Position numbers and translations under genes: made by a program. From IMG/VR virus record IMGVR_UViG_3300031841_005919, positions 1 to 44,874 of that record: a stretch of DNA of 44,874 nt; one strand, written 5' to 3'. The DNA is from a virus. Position 1 is the stretch's first letter, and each line of letters begins with the position of its first letter. The notes beneath the pieces were generated by a model. The model worked only from the letters and a program-made list of their open reading frames with translations, did not search any database and had not been told where the DNA came from. Positions 16,872-25,454 of this stretch are shown here, in pieces.

Positions 16872-17174
16872 TTATTTCTCCTTAAAAAATCTTTCTGAAT
16901 TTATATTTTTGTCATCTATGAAGAGATCATATATAGGCTTCCCGAAGTGGAGTTCGTGATACTTTACTCCCCACTTTTCGAACTGCTTCTCGGTAATATC
17001 TCTCCAATCAATACCAGACCCTGTTCCACGGGCAGTCCAATAAACAATCTTATCCCCATTATCGTACATTTTATTAATTTTTTTAATGTTTTTATTTATT
17101 GGTAATGCCTTAGAATAATCTCTGTCTTCAGGAGAGATGCATATAGTCTCATCTATATCCACATAAATAATCAT
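16872..17174 (-). CDS. Small HAD-like hydrolase (100 aa)
   Basis: This is a minimal haloacid-dehalogenase-fold phosphatase. Motif I is YVDIDETIC (nucleophile Asp near residue 6, acid/base Asp two residues later). Motif II is YWTARGT near residues 45-51. The C-terminal motif KPIYDLFIDDKNIN (residues 79-92) provides the metal-binding Asp pair. Similar 100-140 residue proteins occur in capsule and LPS clusters and in phages, where some act as polynucleotide or sugar phosphatases. It follows the glycan operon and overlaps the preceding gene by four bases (ATGA). It could supply a missing phosphatase step of the nonulosonate pathway, but that is inference. Confidence 0.75.
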   Translation of the reverse strand: MIIYVDIDETICISPEDRDYSKALPINKNIKKINKMYDNGDKIVYWTARGTGSGIDWRDITEKQFEKWGVKYHELHFGKPIYDLFIDDKNINSERFFKEK

Positions 17175-17431
17175 ACACTTTTGCCTTTTTCATTACTAAC
17201 TCTCTCCGCGACGACCCTATCAAAACCTCTTTTTGTCCAATTGCAATACAGATGTTCCAGTATTTTATGATTATAATACTCCTCTTTATAGGTTTCATAC
17301 TTGAATGTGTCCCCTTCCCACATATACAACTTATGACCAACAGAGTGCAAGAGATCAACAATATTTTTTGATTCTTCTAAGGTTTTTCCACATTTTGATC
17401 CACGTATTTCAACAAAAATTTTGTCTATCAT
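17171..17431 (-). CDS. Uncharacterised protein (86 aa)
   Basis: ATG at 17431 is preferred because AGAAGGTG lies eight bases upstream; a GTG at 17470 overlapping the previous stop (TAGTG) would add 13 residues. The product begins MIDKIFVEIRGSKCGKTLEE and is a mixed alpha/beta protein with many aromatics (YMWEGDTFKYETYKEEYY). No family was recognised. It is coupled by ATGA to the HAD-like gene, and a shared role with that phosphatase is possible. Confidence 0.5.
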   Translation of the reverse strand: MIDKIFVEIRGSKCGKTLEESKNIVDLLHSVGHKLYMWEGDTFKYETYKEEYYNHKILEHLYCNWTKRGFDRVVAERVSNEKGKSV

Positions 17432-17469
17432 ATAAGTGACACCTTCTTCAACTAATTTTTCTACCCACA

Positions 17470-18219
17470 CTAAACCTCACTATAATATCTGAAAAGTGGT
17501 ATTTTATGCTTTTCCATCTTTTCTTTAAAGGACCTTTTGATTTGAAACATTTCTGTATTCTTTTCTTTTTTTGTAGAAAAATTAATGGTAAACATATCTC
17601 TGTAACCTTTTTTCACTTTTGTTCCCTTGTGCAAACCTGTAGTATCTGCTGATATTATTGATCCCGCAGGTGCTATACACTTTATTTCAGTTTCATTTCC
17701 GTACATTTTATAAACTTCTTCGTCTGGTATTCTATATTTGTTGGAATCTTCTTTTTGATTCTTGTTGCTTCCCACTATATACGTAAACGGTCCATTCTCA
17801 TGCGATACATCTGTCAGATATACAAATACCTTAAGAAAATTTCCCCTAGTGCTCTTTAAGCTTCCCAAATTTTGGTCTCTATGAAATAAAGTTGTTGTTG
17901 TTTCCGGATATGCAGTCTCCTTGCTGCTTCTAAGGTTTACAGTTCCTAAGAAAAAATCTCTTCCTTCAAAAAATAAAAATGGTAGCTTTAAAACTTCATC
18001 TAAAAGAACTATCTTAGCAAAACTATCATACAACAAAGGTTGCTTGAATAAAGTAAAATTATGGTTATTTCTCATATGTGCGACAGGATCGTGTCTGATG
18101 TTCTCCAAAACACTATTGCAGTCTGACAATATGCTTCCTGGTATCTTGGGGTTTTTATTAGAATATAAAAGTCCATGTTCACTAAGATTATACAAGACGT
18201 CTTTACCTCCAGGTCTCAC
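17470..18219 (-). CDS. Phytanoyl-CoA dioxygenase-like (PhyH) Fe(II)/2OG oxygenase
   Basis: The 249-residue protein has the PhyH jelly-roll signatures. TTLFHRDQNLGSLKSTRG near residue 110 supplies the first iron-binding His and Asp. FVYLTDVSHENGPFTYIVGS follows. IISADTTGLHKGTKV near residues 190-204 carries the distal His, followed by R-D-M-F-T-I-N. Such enzymes hydroxylate small molecules or sugar/lipid moieties and occur in phage and bacterial glycan clusters. It ends the operon, directly after a DUF115-like gene. The start is ambiguous: GTG at 18219 overlaps the upstream stop (TAGTG), but a strong GGAGGT is followed nine bases later by TTG at 18195, which would give 241 residues. Confidence 0.78.
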   Translation of the reverse strand: MRPGGKDVLYNLSEHGLLYSNKNPKIPGSILSDCNSVLENIRHDPVAHMRNNHNFTLFKQPLLYDSFAKIVLLDEVLKLPFLFFEGRDFFLGTVNLRSSKETAYPETTTTLFHRDQNLGSLKSTRGNFLKVFVYLTDVSHENGPFTYIVGSNKNQKEDSNKYRIPDEEVYKMYGNETEIKCIAPAGSIISADTTGLHKGTKVKKGYRDMFTINFSTKKEKNTEMFQIKRSFKEKMEKHKIPLFRYYSEV

Positions 18220-19169
18220 TATCTGTTATTTGGAATATCACCAGTCATATTTGACGCATGGCCACTGCCATAATTAAAGAAATGCGTATTTGTTGTATTA
18301 TGGCTCAATAGATAGTCCCACAGCGTGACATAGTGCCTACGATATAGATTAATATCCAAACTACCATGTCTGGCTGGGTCATTTGATATCTTTTCTTCTT
18401 GAAAGCACGACGATGGTGCTCCCAGCACCAAACCATCCATACCAACAAGAGATATATTTTTCGCTCCTATTTGTGTTGCTAGAACAAGCATCCTAGGAAT
18501 AGATCCAATTGAGCCAAAAAATCTAGTTGAAAAAAAGAGGCTTCTCTTATCATTAATCTGAATAAAATTAGAAAAATATGGCTCTTCTCTAGAGATATTT
18601 GTTTCTACAGCTATTAGCGAATTATCTCTATTTATTCTTTCTAAAACTTGCTGATTTCGTATATCAACTTCATTCCCCAAGCTAACTAGGTCGAATTTTA
18701 TATCTTTTAAAAATTTTACTTGAAAGTAATGATTACATGACCACACATAGTCATATTCATCAATATTTGCTCTCCATTTATCTTCGAAATCTCTAGCACT
18801 CGGGCCGGCGCCAATAATAAGAATTTTAGAGTCTTTAAATTTTGTAAGCTTATCATATCCACTTATTATTATTTCGTTGTTAAAATAATCTATTTTTTTC
18901 CCATTTTGTATGTATTTTTTTCTATTAAAACTCTCTATCCCAAACACATTATTCTGACAAAAACCTTCCTCTGTATCTAGAAAAGCAGCCCGATTATTGT
19001 GTTTTCGGGTTTCGCACGTGCTAAAAATATCACCTGTGATTAAGTCTTTCCACACGTGGTTACGGATATGCGAATTTTCATCTATGAACTGCAAAACACT
19101 AGTGATAGTATCGGAATCATATCTGTGTAACAACTCCATGTCTACTTTAGAGCACTCAAGCCAATTCAC
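18219..19169 (-). CDS. DUF115/Maf-like putative glycosyltransferase (316 aa)
   Basis: Residues 116-128 read ILIIGAGPSARDF, followed by DYVWSCNHYF, and later NISLVGMDGLVLG near residue 240. This pattern, a strand, G-x-G-P-S, then an Asn-containing strand, is typical of the DUF115 domain of Maf flagellin glycosyltransferases and related enzymes whose fold resembles GT42 sialyltransferases. Directly upstream are the CMP-sugar and synthase genes, so transfer of an activated nonulosonic acid is a reasonable inference. The start is GTG, overlapping the upstream stop as GTGA, with AAGGA 11 bases before. ATG at 19139 is an alternative. No signal peptide or membrane segment is visible. Confidence 0.55.
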   Translation of the reverse strand: MNWLECSKVDMELLHRYDSDTITSVLQFIDENSHIRNHVWKDLITGDIFSTCETRKHNNRAAFLDTEEGFCQNNVFGIESFNRKKYIQNGKKIDYFNNEIIISGYDKLTKFKDSKILIIGAGPSARDFEDKWRANIDEYDYVWSCNHYFQVKFLKDIKFDLVSLGNEVDIRNQQVLERINRDNSLIAVETNISREEPYFSNFIQINDKRSLFFSTRFFGSIGSIPRMLVLATQIGAKNISLVGMDGLVLGAPSSCFQEEKISNDPARHGSLDINLYRRHYVTLWDYLLSHNTTNTHFFNYGSGHASNMTGDIPNNR

Positions 19170-19852
19170 GTATTGCTGATTCCTTTATATAAAGCTTCGC
19201 ACATCTTAAATTGCCACTCATAATCTATATCAAAAACTTCCTCTTCCGGGACTGGGTGTAGTTGAATGTCTCCTTTTTTAGTAAAGTCTCCCATCCATAT
19301 GCCTTCGCCTATCTTTTGTAAGGACCCTGCATACAAACAATGTGCCGCTTCATAAACAGTCTGTGCAGTCTTTGTGTTCATCACTGCCTCTTCGACACTT
19401 GTTAAAAGGTCTCCTTCCGAATTCCAAAAATAGTTCTTCTTTTGGATAACCCCAAATAATCCATCGTTGTCAGTCTTTAAATATTCCTCAGTAAAGTCAT
19501 CAATAGTCTGCACTGATAACATAGGAGTACAAGCGTTAACAAGAATGACATATTTATGTGGTATCTTATCCCACCATTCATATATCTCTGTCATCGGAGT
19601 ACCCTCAGACATTGCTGATTTTTTACTTCTGTGAAAAATATTGACAGGATACTTCTCTGCTATCTCTACCAACTCATCTTCGTATACGGAAACGTATATA
19701 TTTTCATTTGGGATAAGTTCTGATTCTACTAATTTTTCAACACTTATATCCAACAGGGTAGTACCTGCAAAAGGCCTAATCATCTTTTGTGGGCATCTTT
19801 GCGAGGATAACCTTGCCTGAACCAGAAAAGCTATGTCTTTTATATTTTTCAT
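19166..19852 (-). CDS. Acylneuraminate cytidylyltransferase-like protein, copy 1 (NeuA/SpsF family)
   Basis: The 228-residue protein resembles CMP-nonulosonate synthetases, which activate sialic-type acids with CTP. The nucleotide-binding start is LVQARLSSQRCPQKMIRPFAG (residues 9-29), matching the family A-R-x-x-S-x-R-x-x-x-K signature. VILVNACTPML near residue 103 and EVFDIDYEWQF near 206-216 are the other family motifs, the latter containing the metal-binding D-I-D. It is the same length as, and clearly paralogous to, the gene at 22883-23569. It overlaps the NeuB-like gene upstream as TAATG and the DUF115-like gene downstream as GTGA, so synthase, activation and transfer genes are contiguous. 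Confidence 0.82.
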   Translation of the reverse strand: MKNIKDIAFLVQARLSSQRCPQKMIRPFAGTTLLDISVEKLVESELIPNENIYVSVYEDELVEIAEKYPVNIFHRSKKSAMSEGTPMTEIYEWWDKIPHKYVILVNACTPMLSVQTIDDFTEEYLKTDNDGLFGVIQKKNYFWNSEGDLLTSVEEAVMNTKTAQTVYEAAHCLYAGSLQKIGEGIWMGDFTKKGDIQLHPVPEEEVFDIDYEWQFKMCEALYKGISNT

Positions 19853-20685
19853 TAGATGCCTCTTAGTTTCTTTCTGGAGGCTAGCTCTCCGTCGGTCACT
19901 CTTTTGACTCCGTCACCAAAAGCTTCTTCCAACTCGCGGACGCCCCTTACCAATTTGATCAAACCCTGTGGCTCCACGGATGCAAGATGATCGGAACCCC
20001 ACATTGTGCGGTCTAAAGTGATATGTCTCTCTAGAATTGTTGCCCCCAAGTAGACTGCTGCGACAGTTGTACCTAGCCTAAATTCGTGACCACTGTATCC
20101 AACTTCGCAATCATATCTATCTTTTAGTGTTTTGATGCAGCTCAGATTCAAATCTCTAAGTGGTGCCGGGTATGCAGAATTGCAGTGCAGAAGCGAAAAG
20201 TCAACACCCTCTTCTCGCATCCACTTTACAGCCTGATCCGTTTCTTCTAATGTGCTCATTCCGGAAGAAAAAATAATTTTCTTACCAGATCTCGCTGATT
20301 GTCTCATTAAATCTTCATTAGTTATCATGGCAGATGGGATTTTTATAAAAGGAATGTCATATTGTTCCAAAAACCTAAGACTATCTAGGTCCCATGGGCT
20401 TGCGGACCATTCAATTCCTTTCTCAGCACAATGAGAATTTATCTCATCATATTCTGGTTTCTCAAATTCAACCTTGTGCTTGTACTCCAAATAAGTCATT
20501 GTGCCCCATGGGGTTTCTCTTGGTATGTTTTTTTGATGCTCTGGAACACAAACGTCTGGGTTTCTCTTTTGGAACTTAACAGCATCACATCCTGCTACCA
20601 CTGCAACATCTATTAATTTCTTTGCAATATCCAAAGACCCATTGTGATTTATTCCAATTTCTGCTATGATATATGTTTTTTTCAC
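19852..20685 (-). CDS. NeuB-type nonulosonic acid synthase lacking the SAF domain, copy 1
   Basis: The TIM-barrel part of the NeuB family is intact: IIAEIGINHNGS (residues 6-17), DAVKFQKRNPD, KIPSAMITN, LLHCNSAYPAP, VGYSGHE and ERHITLDRTMWGSDH (metal- and phosphoenolpyruvate-binding residues). It condenses PEP with a hexosamine to give a C9 acid. The protein stops at 277 residues with ASRKKLRGI, exactly where the C-terminal antifreeze-like SAF domain would begin in the usual 330-350 residue enzyme. The stop overlaps the next start (TAATG), which argues against a recent frameshift. The SAF domain normally completes the partner's active site, so activity or substrate may be altered. Confidence 0.85.
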   Translation of the reverse strand: MKKTYIIAEIGINHNGSLDIAKKLIDVAVVAGCDAVKFQKRNPDVCVPEHQKNIPRETPWGTMTYLEYKHKVEFEKPEYDEINSHCAEKGIEWSASPWDLDSLRFLEQYDIPFIKIPSAMITNEDLMRQSARSGKKIIFSSGMSTLEETDQAVKWMREEGVDFSLLHCNSAYPAPLRDLNLSCIKTLKDRYDCEVGYSGHEFRLGTTVAAVYLGATILERHITLDRTMWGSDHLASVEPQGLIKLVRGVRELEEAFGDGVKRVTDGELASRKKLRGI

Positions 20686-20692
20686 TACTTAC

Positions 20693-21493
20693 TCATCCCT
20701 CATACTCTAAAAATTTATTTGGCAAACTTATTGGATCTCTTGTTCCAGAAACTATTTTCATACCATGAGTACTCTCCCATTCTATCCATTTTTGCAGCAA
20801 ACTTAAAGAAAATTCGACAGAACTATTGCCGGTCTGCGTCTCATCATTCCATGGATGCCTGGTGACGGCGGAATAAAACCTAGGGCCCCTATAGTCGAAA
20901 CCGTATACTTTCACTTTTTTGGCTCGCAAATGATAAGCCACAGGTAAGGCAACTGATGTCAGCTTATTTTCTAAACCCCACTTAAACCTATCACCTATTA
21001 CCGATTCGTTATCAAATTCGACCGTACCAAAGACAACTTTCTCTGACATAAATCTTAAATACTCTTCTTCAAACAAATTACTAATTTGAGTACCATTTTC
21101 AAACGTTTTTATATATTTTGTAGTCGTGGTTGGGAATATTTTTACTTTGTAATGTTCGGCCGAAGAAGACAACAGATCCTGGAGTTTGTTCCAACCTCCC
21201 ATCATTCTCATCAGAGGAGTGCTCCCGCAATACTTCCTGTAATGAGAAAGGTCCTTTGTAAAAATATCAGGCACTAGAATTTCTATGTTTTTTAATGCTT
21301 CCTTATCGGTATTCTGGTTTAAAAGGGCTAGTCCCGATATATAAGCATAAGGATCTCCGCAAACCCAATAATCAGGAACAATACCTAAATGTTCTATACA
21401 GTGCGGAAACACATTTTGAAAAGCTAGTACTTTTTGTTGACCTTTCTTGAAGTCCAGTGTTGTTTTACCGGGGCCCAAAACTACTAATTCCAT
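20693..21493 (-). CDS. DUF115-like putative sugar transferase (266 aa)
   Basis: The N terminus ELVVLGPGKTTLDF, followed by VLAFQNVFPHCIEHLGIVPD and YWVCGDP (residues 2-47), resembles the first Rossmann-like segment of DUF115/GT42-type proteins, where G-x-G/P-S/T precedes a strand with Asn. Near residues 185-200, HLRAKKVKVYGFDYRGPRFY matches the later strand-G-x-D pattern also seen in the protein at 18219-19169. A nonulosonate or other sugar transferase role is inferred from this and from its place between the GNAT and NeuB-like genes. The ATG follows a G-rich site (GGGGGG, seven bases) and overlaps the upstream gene by ten bases. Confidence 0.5.
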   Translation of the reverse strand: MELVVLGPGKTTLDFKKGQQKVLAFQNVFPHCIEHLGIVPDYWVCGDPYAYISGLALLNQNTDKEALKNIEILVPDIFTKDLSHYRKYCGSTPLMRMMGGWNKLQDLLSSSAEHYKVKIFPTTTTKYIKTFENGTQISNLFEEEYLRFMSEKVVFGTVEFDNESVIGDRFKWGLENKLTSVALPVAYHLRAKKVKVYGFDYRGPRFYSAVTRHPWNDETQTGNSSVEFSLSLLQKWIEWESTHGMKIVSGTRDPISLPNKFLEYEG

Positions 21494-22029
21494 TTGCTGT
21501 CCCCCCTCAGAACATCATATTCCTCTCTTAGCATTGACAGCATATAGGAGTCCCAGTATCTACCTTCATTGTAGTAGGACTTTCTCATCACACCTTCATC
21601 GATAAAGCCTATGTGCCTATACATATCAAGAGAAGCATTGTTGCTATAAACTTCGCACCAGATGCGGTTTAAGTTTAGGTCTTCAAAACCATATTTGCAC
21701 AAGTGTCTCAAGGCATCGGAGCCGAATCCACCACCGCGATATTCATCATCGCCAACATATATGCCAAACTCTCCAGTCCTATTAATCCAGTTAATATAAT
21801 AGAGCCCGCAATGACCTATCAGTTTTTGATTTGTTTTATCTTTTATGCTAAAATTAACCTGATTAGGATCATTTGTGATTTTTTCAAACCACTTTTTCTG
21901 CATGACGTCAGTGATTTCTCTGTATTCTCTAAAATATTTTCTCAGGTGGGGCTCATTTCTCCAAAGCCTAAACGATTCTATATCTCCTGAAGTTACCCCT
22001 TCTAAAATGACTTTCTTCCCTATAATCAC
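21484..22029 (-). CDS. GNAT N-acetyltransferase, RimJ/PseH-like (181 aa)
   Basis: The protein shows the GNAT order: RLWRNEPHLRKYF near residue 22, IGHCGLYYINWINRTGEFGI around 70-90, the acetyl-CoA pyrophosphate loop GDDEYRGGGFGSDAL (R-G-x-G-x-G) near 93-107, and IWCEVYSNNASLDMYRHIGF near 118-138. The family includes PseH and LegH, which acetylate the 4-amino group of UDP-linked deoxy-amino sugars in pseudaminic and legionaminic acid synthesis. With a PseB-like dehydratase, an aminotransferase and NeuB-like genes nearby, that role is likely here. The start GTG overlaps the preceding stop (GTGA). Confidence 0.78.
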   Translation of the reverse strand: MIIGKKVILEGVTSGDIESFRLWRNEPHLRKYFREYREITDVMQKKWFEKITNDPNQVNFSIKDKTNQKLIGHCGLYYINWINRTGEFGIYVGDDEYRGGGFGSDALRHLCKYGFEDLNLNRIWCEVYSNNASLDMYRHIGFIDEGVMRKSYYNEGRYWDSYMLSMLREEYDVLRGDSKWN

Positions 22030-22883
22030 ACTCTCACCTTAATACCTTTATTAATGGCATCAATAAGTCGCGAAGCTTCATGAATATCGTTCATACACTT
22101 TTCGCCAGAAGATACCCGATCAACAAAATATGATATTTCCTTTACATAATCATCGTTTGTCGGCTGAACGTCTACTCTGATCATTTCTCCGTTACTCATG
22201 TCTAGCTCAAAAAATCTAGTATACCTTTCCTCTATATAATCAAGCTCTATGAATGCAGTGGTACCATTTTTAAACAGAATCTCTCCAGAAACATAATCTT
22301 CTGTATCGACCGTAACATCAGTTCTTTTTTCCTGCACTAGGTTCATTGATTGTATTTCCCCGAACCAATGATACAAATAATCGAACTCATGTATGCAATC
22401 AAAAGTTATGCCTCCATGCATGTGCTTGTTGGCACTATAAGACTGCAGATGCTTACCATCGTTATGCCATTTTCTAAGATCATAACCAAATCGCGCTGTG
22501 ACGTTTCTTATCGAATTTGAGAGGCTGTTTTTTACGTTTTCTATAGTTGGCTCAAATCTAAGATTACAACCAATCATATTAACTAAATTTTGCTCGTTTA
22601 CTAAGGAAGTAAGAGCAAACCATTTGCTTGTATCCTTTTCGACGTATAGAGGCTTTTCGCAAAAAAAGGGGATCCCAAAAGAAGCCAACAATAAACAATG
22701 TTCTAAATGCAAACTATTTGGTGTGCATACGAGACCAAAATCATATTTATTATTTTTCAGTATCTGTTCTGCTCTAGGAATTTCATCTATATCGATCGTA
22801 TCTACAGCGAAACCCATATTCTTGAGTATCTTATAGTGCCTCTGGCCGATTGAACCGAACCCTATTATAACTGCTTTTTTCAT
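22026..22883 (-). CDS. Gfo/Idh/MocA-family sugar oxidoreductase (285 aa)
   Basis: The N-terminal Rossmann motif AVIIGFGSIGQRHYKIL (residues 4-20) binds NAD(P). GLVCTPNSLHLEHC and FFCEKPLYVEKD around residues 54-100 are the diagnostic family motifs; the E-K-P Lys is catalytic. The C-terminal domain has HGGITFDCIHEFDYLYHW near 153-170, with the typical G-G-x-x-x-D-x-x-H pattern. It is shorter than the usual 320-350 residues but complete. It probably oxidises or reduces a sugar nucleotide or free sugar acid in this pathway. ATG at 22883 overlaps the upstream stop as TGATG; a GTG one codon earlier is possible. Confidence 0.8.
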   Translation of the reverse strand: MKKAVIIGFGSIGQRHYKILKNMGFAVDTIDIDEIPRAEQILKNNKYDFGLVCTPNSLHLEHCLLLASFGIPFFCEKPLYVEKDTSKWFALTSLVNEQNLVNMIGCNLRFEPTIENVKNSLSNSIRNVTARFGYDLRKWHNDGKHLQSYSANKHMHGGITFDCIHEFDYLYHWFGEIQSMNLVQEKRTDVTVDTEDYVSGEILFKNGTTAFIELDYIEERYTRFFELDMSNGEMIRVDVQPTNDDYVKEISYFVDRVSSGEKCMNDIHEASRLIDAINKGIKVRV

Positions 22884-23569
22884 CACGATTGGTACATTTT
22901 TTCCGCTATTTCAAATTGCCATGGCCAATCTATATCGAATGCCTCTATTTCCTCCATGACAAAAAGATCTGGGTCTCCAGGTTTTGTAAAGGTACCCATA
23001 TAGACATCTTTTCCTATATCTTCCATCGTTCCAGCATATAGAGAATGGGCTGCTTCATATAAAGGCTCCACCATCTTGGTCTCTAAAGTAGCCTTATATT
23101 TATCTGGTCCATTGAATTTGCTAACCATTGCTCCCTCTTTATCAAAGAAAAAAGTCTTTTTTTCAGTTACAGCAAATAATCCCCTACTCTCAGTTTGGAG
23201 AAACTTTTCCACAAAAGAGTCAATTGTCTCGATTTTTAACAAGGGATTGCATGCATTGATCAGAATAAAATATTTATATTGTAATTTATTGTACCACTCC
23301 AGTGCTTTCTGTAAAGTTAGAGGCTCCACAATAGACGCTGCGCTACGCATAAAAACGTTTATACCCCTCTCTTTTGCTATATAATCAAATTGAGAATCAA
23401 AAATACTAGCATAAAAATTCTCTTTTGGTATTATTTTCGAAGACAATACTTTCTCTAGAGCGATAGTAAATAAATTCGACCCAGCAAAAGGCCTGAGCAT
23501 CTTATTTGGAACTCTTTTGGATTGTCTTCTTGCCTGTATCACAAAGCATACATCTTTTATTTCTTTCAC
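22883..23569 (-). CDS. Acylneuraminate cytidylyltransferase-like protein, copy 2
   Basis: The product is a paralogue of the protein at 19166-19852, and both are 228 residues. It shows CFVIQARRQSKRVPNKMLRP, FILINACNPLL and EAFDIDWPWQFEI in the same positions. The chosen start is GTG at 23569 because AGGAG lies six bases upstream and the N terminus then aligns exactly with the paralogue (MKEIKDVCF against MKNIKDIAF). It activates a nonulosonic acid as its CMP derivative. Two diverged copies beside two synthases suggest two different sugar acids. The gene follows the methyltransferase stop by one base. Confidence 0.8.
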   Translation of the reverse strand: MKEIKDVCFVIQARRQSKRVPNKMLRPFAGSNLFTIALEKVLSSKIIPKENFYASIFDSQFDYIAKERGINVFMRSAASIVEPLTLQKALEWYNKLQYKYFILINACNPLLKIETIDSFVEKFLQTESRGLFAVTEKKTFFFDKEGAMVSKFNGPDKYKATLETKMVEPLYEAAHSLYAGTMEDIGKDVYMGTFTKPGDPDLFVMEEIEAFDIDWPWQFEIAEKMYQS

Positions 23570-23570
23570 T

Positions 23571-24161
23571 TTACGCTCCTGTTGCAAACTTATAATATAA
23601 GACCCCTGGGGATTTTGGATAGTTAGAGCCTTTTATTTCATTGAAGTGTTCTCTAGGAAGTAAGAAGACTCCATCTGGTCTTCTTGAGTCGGGATCGTGC
23701 TCAAAAAACATATAGTTTTTACAGCCTGATGCTTTTATCTTATTTAGGAATTTCTCTTGTATATCTCGGCCAACATACATCAAAACACCAGCAGTCATCA
23801 CTACTGCATTTGTTAAATCCTTATCAAACATATAGTCATCATCAACAAATTTTTCTATTGAACATCTGACATATTCTAGATTGTCAAATTCTGTCGCCCA
23901 CTTTATCTCCTCCTCAGGATGAATGTCGTAGCCTCTCAATTTGAAATCTTTCTCAAAAAAAGGTATAAAGTTTCTACCGTTACCGCACCCAAAATCATAA
24001 ATCTCATTAATATTATTTGGTAGAAGTTTTAAAGCAGAATATGTCCATTCGCTGGGTTGTCTTAGCCAATCTTGGTCCTTACAATCTGCATATTTTCTCC
24101 ACTGGGTCCATCTCTTTAGCCTTTTGGACTCTGGATTTGAATTTGAAAAATCAATAAACAT
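23571..24161 (-). CDS. Class I SAM-dependent methyltransferase (196 aa)
   Basis: The SAM-binding motif I is IYDFGCGNGRNFIPFF near residues 54-69, followed by the acidic residue that binds the ribose (LRGYDIHPEEE, near 76-86). A later motif AVVMTAGVLMYVGRD near 119-133 corresponds to the strand/helix after the active-site loop. The substrate is probably a sugar or sugar acid, judging by the surrounding glycan genes. O-methylation of nonulosonic acids is known in bacteria, but the link here is inference. The gene begins with ATG 13 bases after the aminotransferase stop. Confidence 0.78.
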   Translation of the reverse strand: MFIDFSNSNPESKRLKRWTQWRKYADCKDQDWLRQPSEWTYSALKLLPNNINEIYDFGCGNGRNFIPFFEKDFKLRGYDIHPEEEIKWATEFDNLEYVRCSIEKFVDDDYMFDKDLTNAVVMTAGVLMYVGRDIQEKFLNKIKASGCKNYMFFEHDPDSRRPDGVFLLPREHFNEIKGSNYPKSPGVLYYKFATGA

Positions 24162-24174
24162 TATCTGTTAAGCC

Positions 24175-25434
24175 CTATGTATTCTTTCTAAATACGCTAA
24201 CTGGTCTTTTGCCTTCAATCGCCGCATCTAGATTGTCGATATTGTTTTTAACAACCTCAAATGCCTTTTTGGAAGCAGAGACAGTTTTTTCTATGTCTTC
24301 TTCAGTATGAGAAAACTGTATATAAATAACATTAGGAAATAATATCCCTTGTTTAACCATCTCCTGATAAAATAAGGTCTTCATACCCTCTGGATCATCA
24401 TAATTTTCAGAAAATGTAAGATTGTGACGTGGTGCGGAGCCTGCAAAATTTATTTTAAGACCTGCATCAACGGCAGCTTGTTTGATTCCGACATCAAGAA
24501 GGTTTCCAAGCTTCCAAATATATTCATAGTCTTTTTCTTTCAACTCTTGAATAGTTGCTATGCCTGCTGCCAGAGATAAACACTCTCCTCCAAACGTCAT
24601 AGAGAAAAAAGCATGATCTAATTCAGACATGTACTCTTTTTTTCCCGCTATGGCACTAAGTGGCATGCCATTGGCAATCGACTTACCCAAACAACACAGA
24701 TCAGGAGTTACCCCAAAACGCTCTTGGGCGCCGCCTAATGACCATCTAAAGCCAGTTACGACCTCATCGAATATCAACAAAGCGCCATACTTGTCAGCAA
24801 GTTCTCTAACGCCTTCTAGGAAGCCAGGAGCAGGGGCAGTTAGGGCTTGTGCTTCCATTATTATTCCTGCTACCTTATGCTTCTTGAGTATCTCTTCTAA
24901 GCTATCTAGATTATTATATTCAAAACTATGAACATAATCTTTTAACACGGAGGGAATACCATATGGCCTGAGTGTAATACCATGCCAATCACCCCAACCG
25001 TGATAACCGCATTTTGCAATGTGCTCCCGCTTAGTGTATGATCTTGCGATCCGAACTGCTGCCAAATCTACATCCGTTCCATTCTTCGCAAATCTGACTT
25101 GTTCTGCGCATGGTACCACTTCACAAATAAGCTCAGCCATCTGTTGTTCTAAAAGTGTTGGAAGAGAAAAAATAATACCTTTTTCTAATTGCTGTTTTAC
25201 GGCTTCATTTGTATTGTCGTGGTTGTAGCCTAGAATTATCGGGCCAAGACCACACATAAAATCTAAATATTCCTTACCATCAAGACCAGTCAAATAAGCA
25301 CCTTTAGCTTCAGTGGCAAATTTAGGATAAACGCCATCAACAAATTGATCTGGGCATTTACTCATTGTTTGAGTGCCTCGAGGCATTAAACTAATCGCTT
25401 TTTCCCATAAGTCTTCTTCTTTTTTTGTACTCAT
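24175..25434 (-). CDS. Class III aminotransferase, glutamate-1-semialdehyde aminomutase-like (419 aa)
   Basis: The PLP fold is clear: KYGALLIFDEVVTGFRW (residues 217-233) contains the cofactor-contacting Asp. PDLCCLGKSIANGMPLSAIAG (about 244-264) contains the Schiff-base Lys. FMCGLGPIILGYNHD near the N terminus and FFSMTFGGECLSLAAG near 274-289 are further class III motifs. Overall it resembles HemL, but in O-antigen and nonulosonate clusters such enzymes act on keto-sugar nucleotides. It may replace the DegT-type PseC/LegC aminotransferase, which is absent here. A tetrapyrrole role is unlikely given the neighbours. It lies 20 bases behind the second NeuB-like gene. Confidence 0.8.
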   Translation of the reverse strand: MSTKKEEDLWEKAISLMPRGTQTMSKCPDQFVDGVYPKFATEAKGAYLTGLDGKEYLDFMCGLGPIILGYNHDNTNEAVKQQLEKGIIFSLPTLLEQQMAELICEVVPCAEQVRFAKNGTDVDLAAVRIARSYTKREHIAKCGYHGWGDWHGITLRPYGIPSVLKDYVHSFEYNNLDSLEEILKKHKVAGIIMEAQALTAPAPGFLEGVRELADKYGALLIFDEVVTGFRWSLGGAQERFGVTPDLCCLGKSIANGMPLSAIAGKKEYMSELDHAFFSMTFGGECLSLAAGIATIQELKEKDYEYIWKLGNLLDVGIKQAAVDAGLKINFAGSAPRHNLTFSENYDDPEGMKTLFYQEMVKQGILFPNVIYIQFSHTEEDIEKTVSASKKAFEVVKNNIDNLDAAIEGKRPVSVFRKNT

Positions 25435-25454
25435 AATATGCTCTCTATTTATAT

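Noticed and set aside
24175-25434. Heme/tetrapyrrole biosynthesis gene (glutamate-1-semialdehyde aminomutase)
   Set aside because: The protein resembles HemL but sits inside a sugar operon with dehydratase, synthase and cytidylyltransferase genes. A sugar aminotransferase is more likely.
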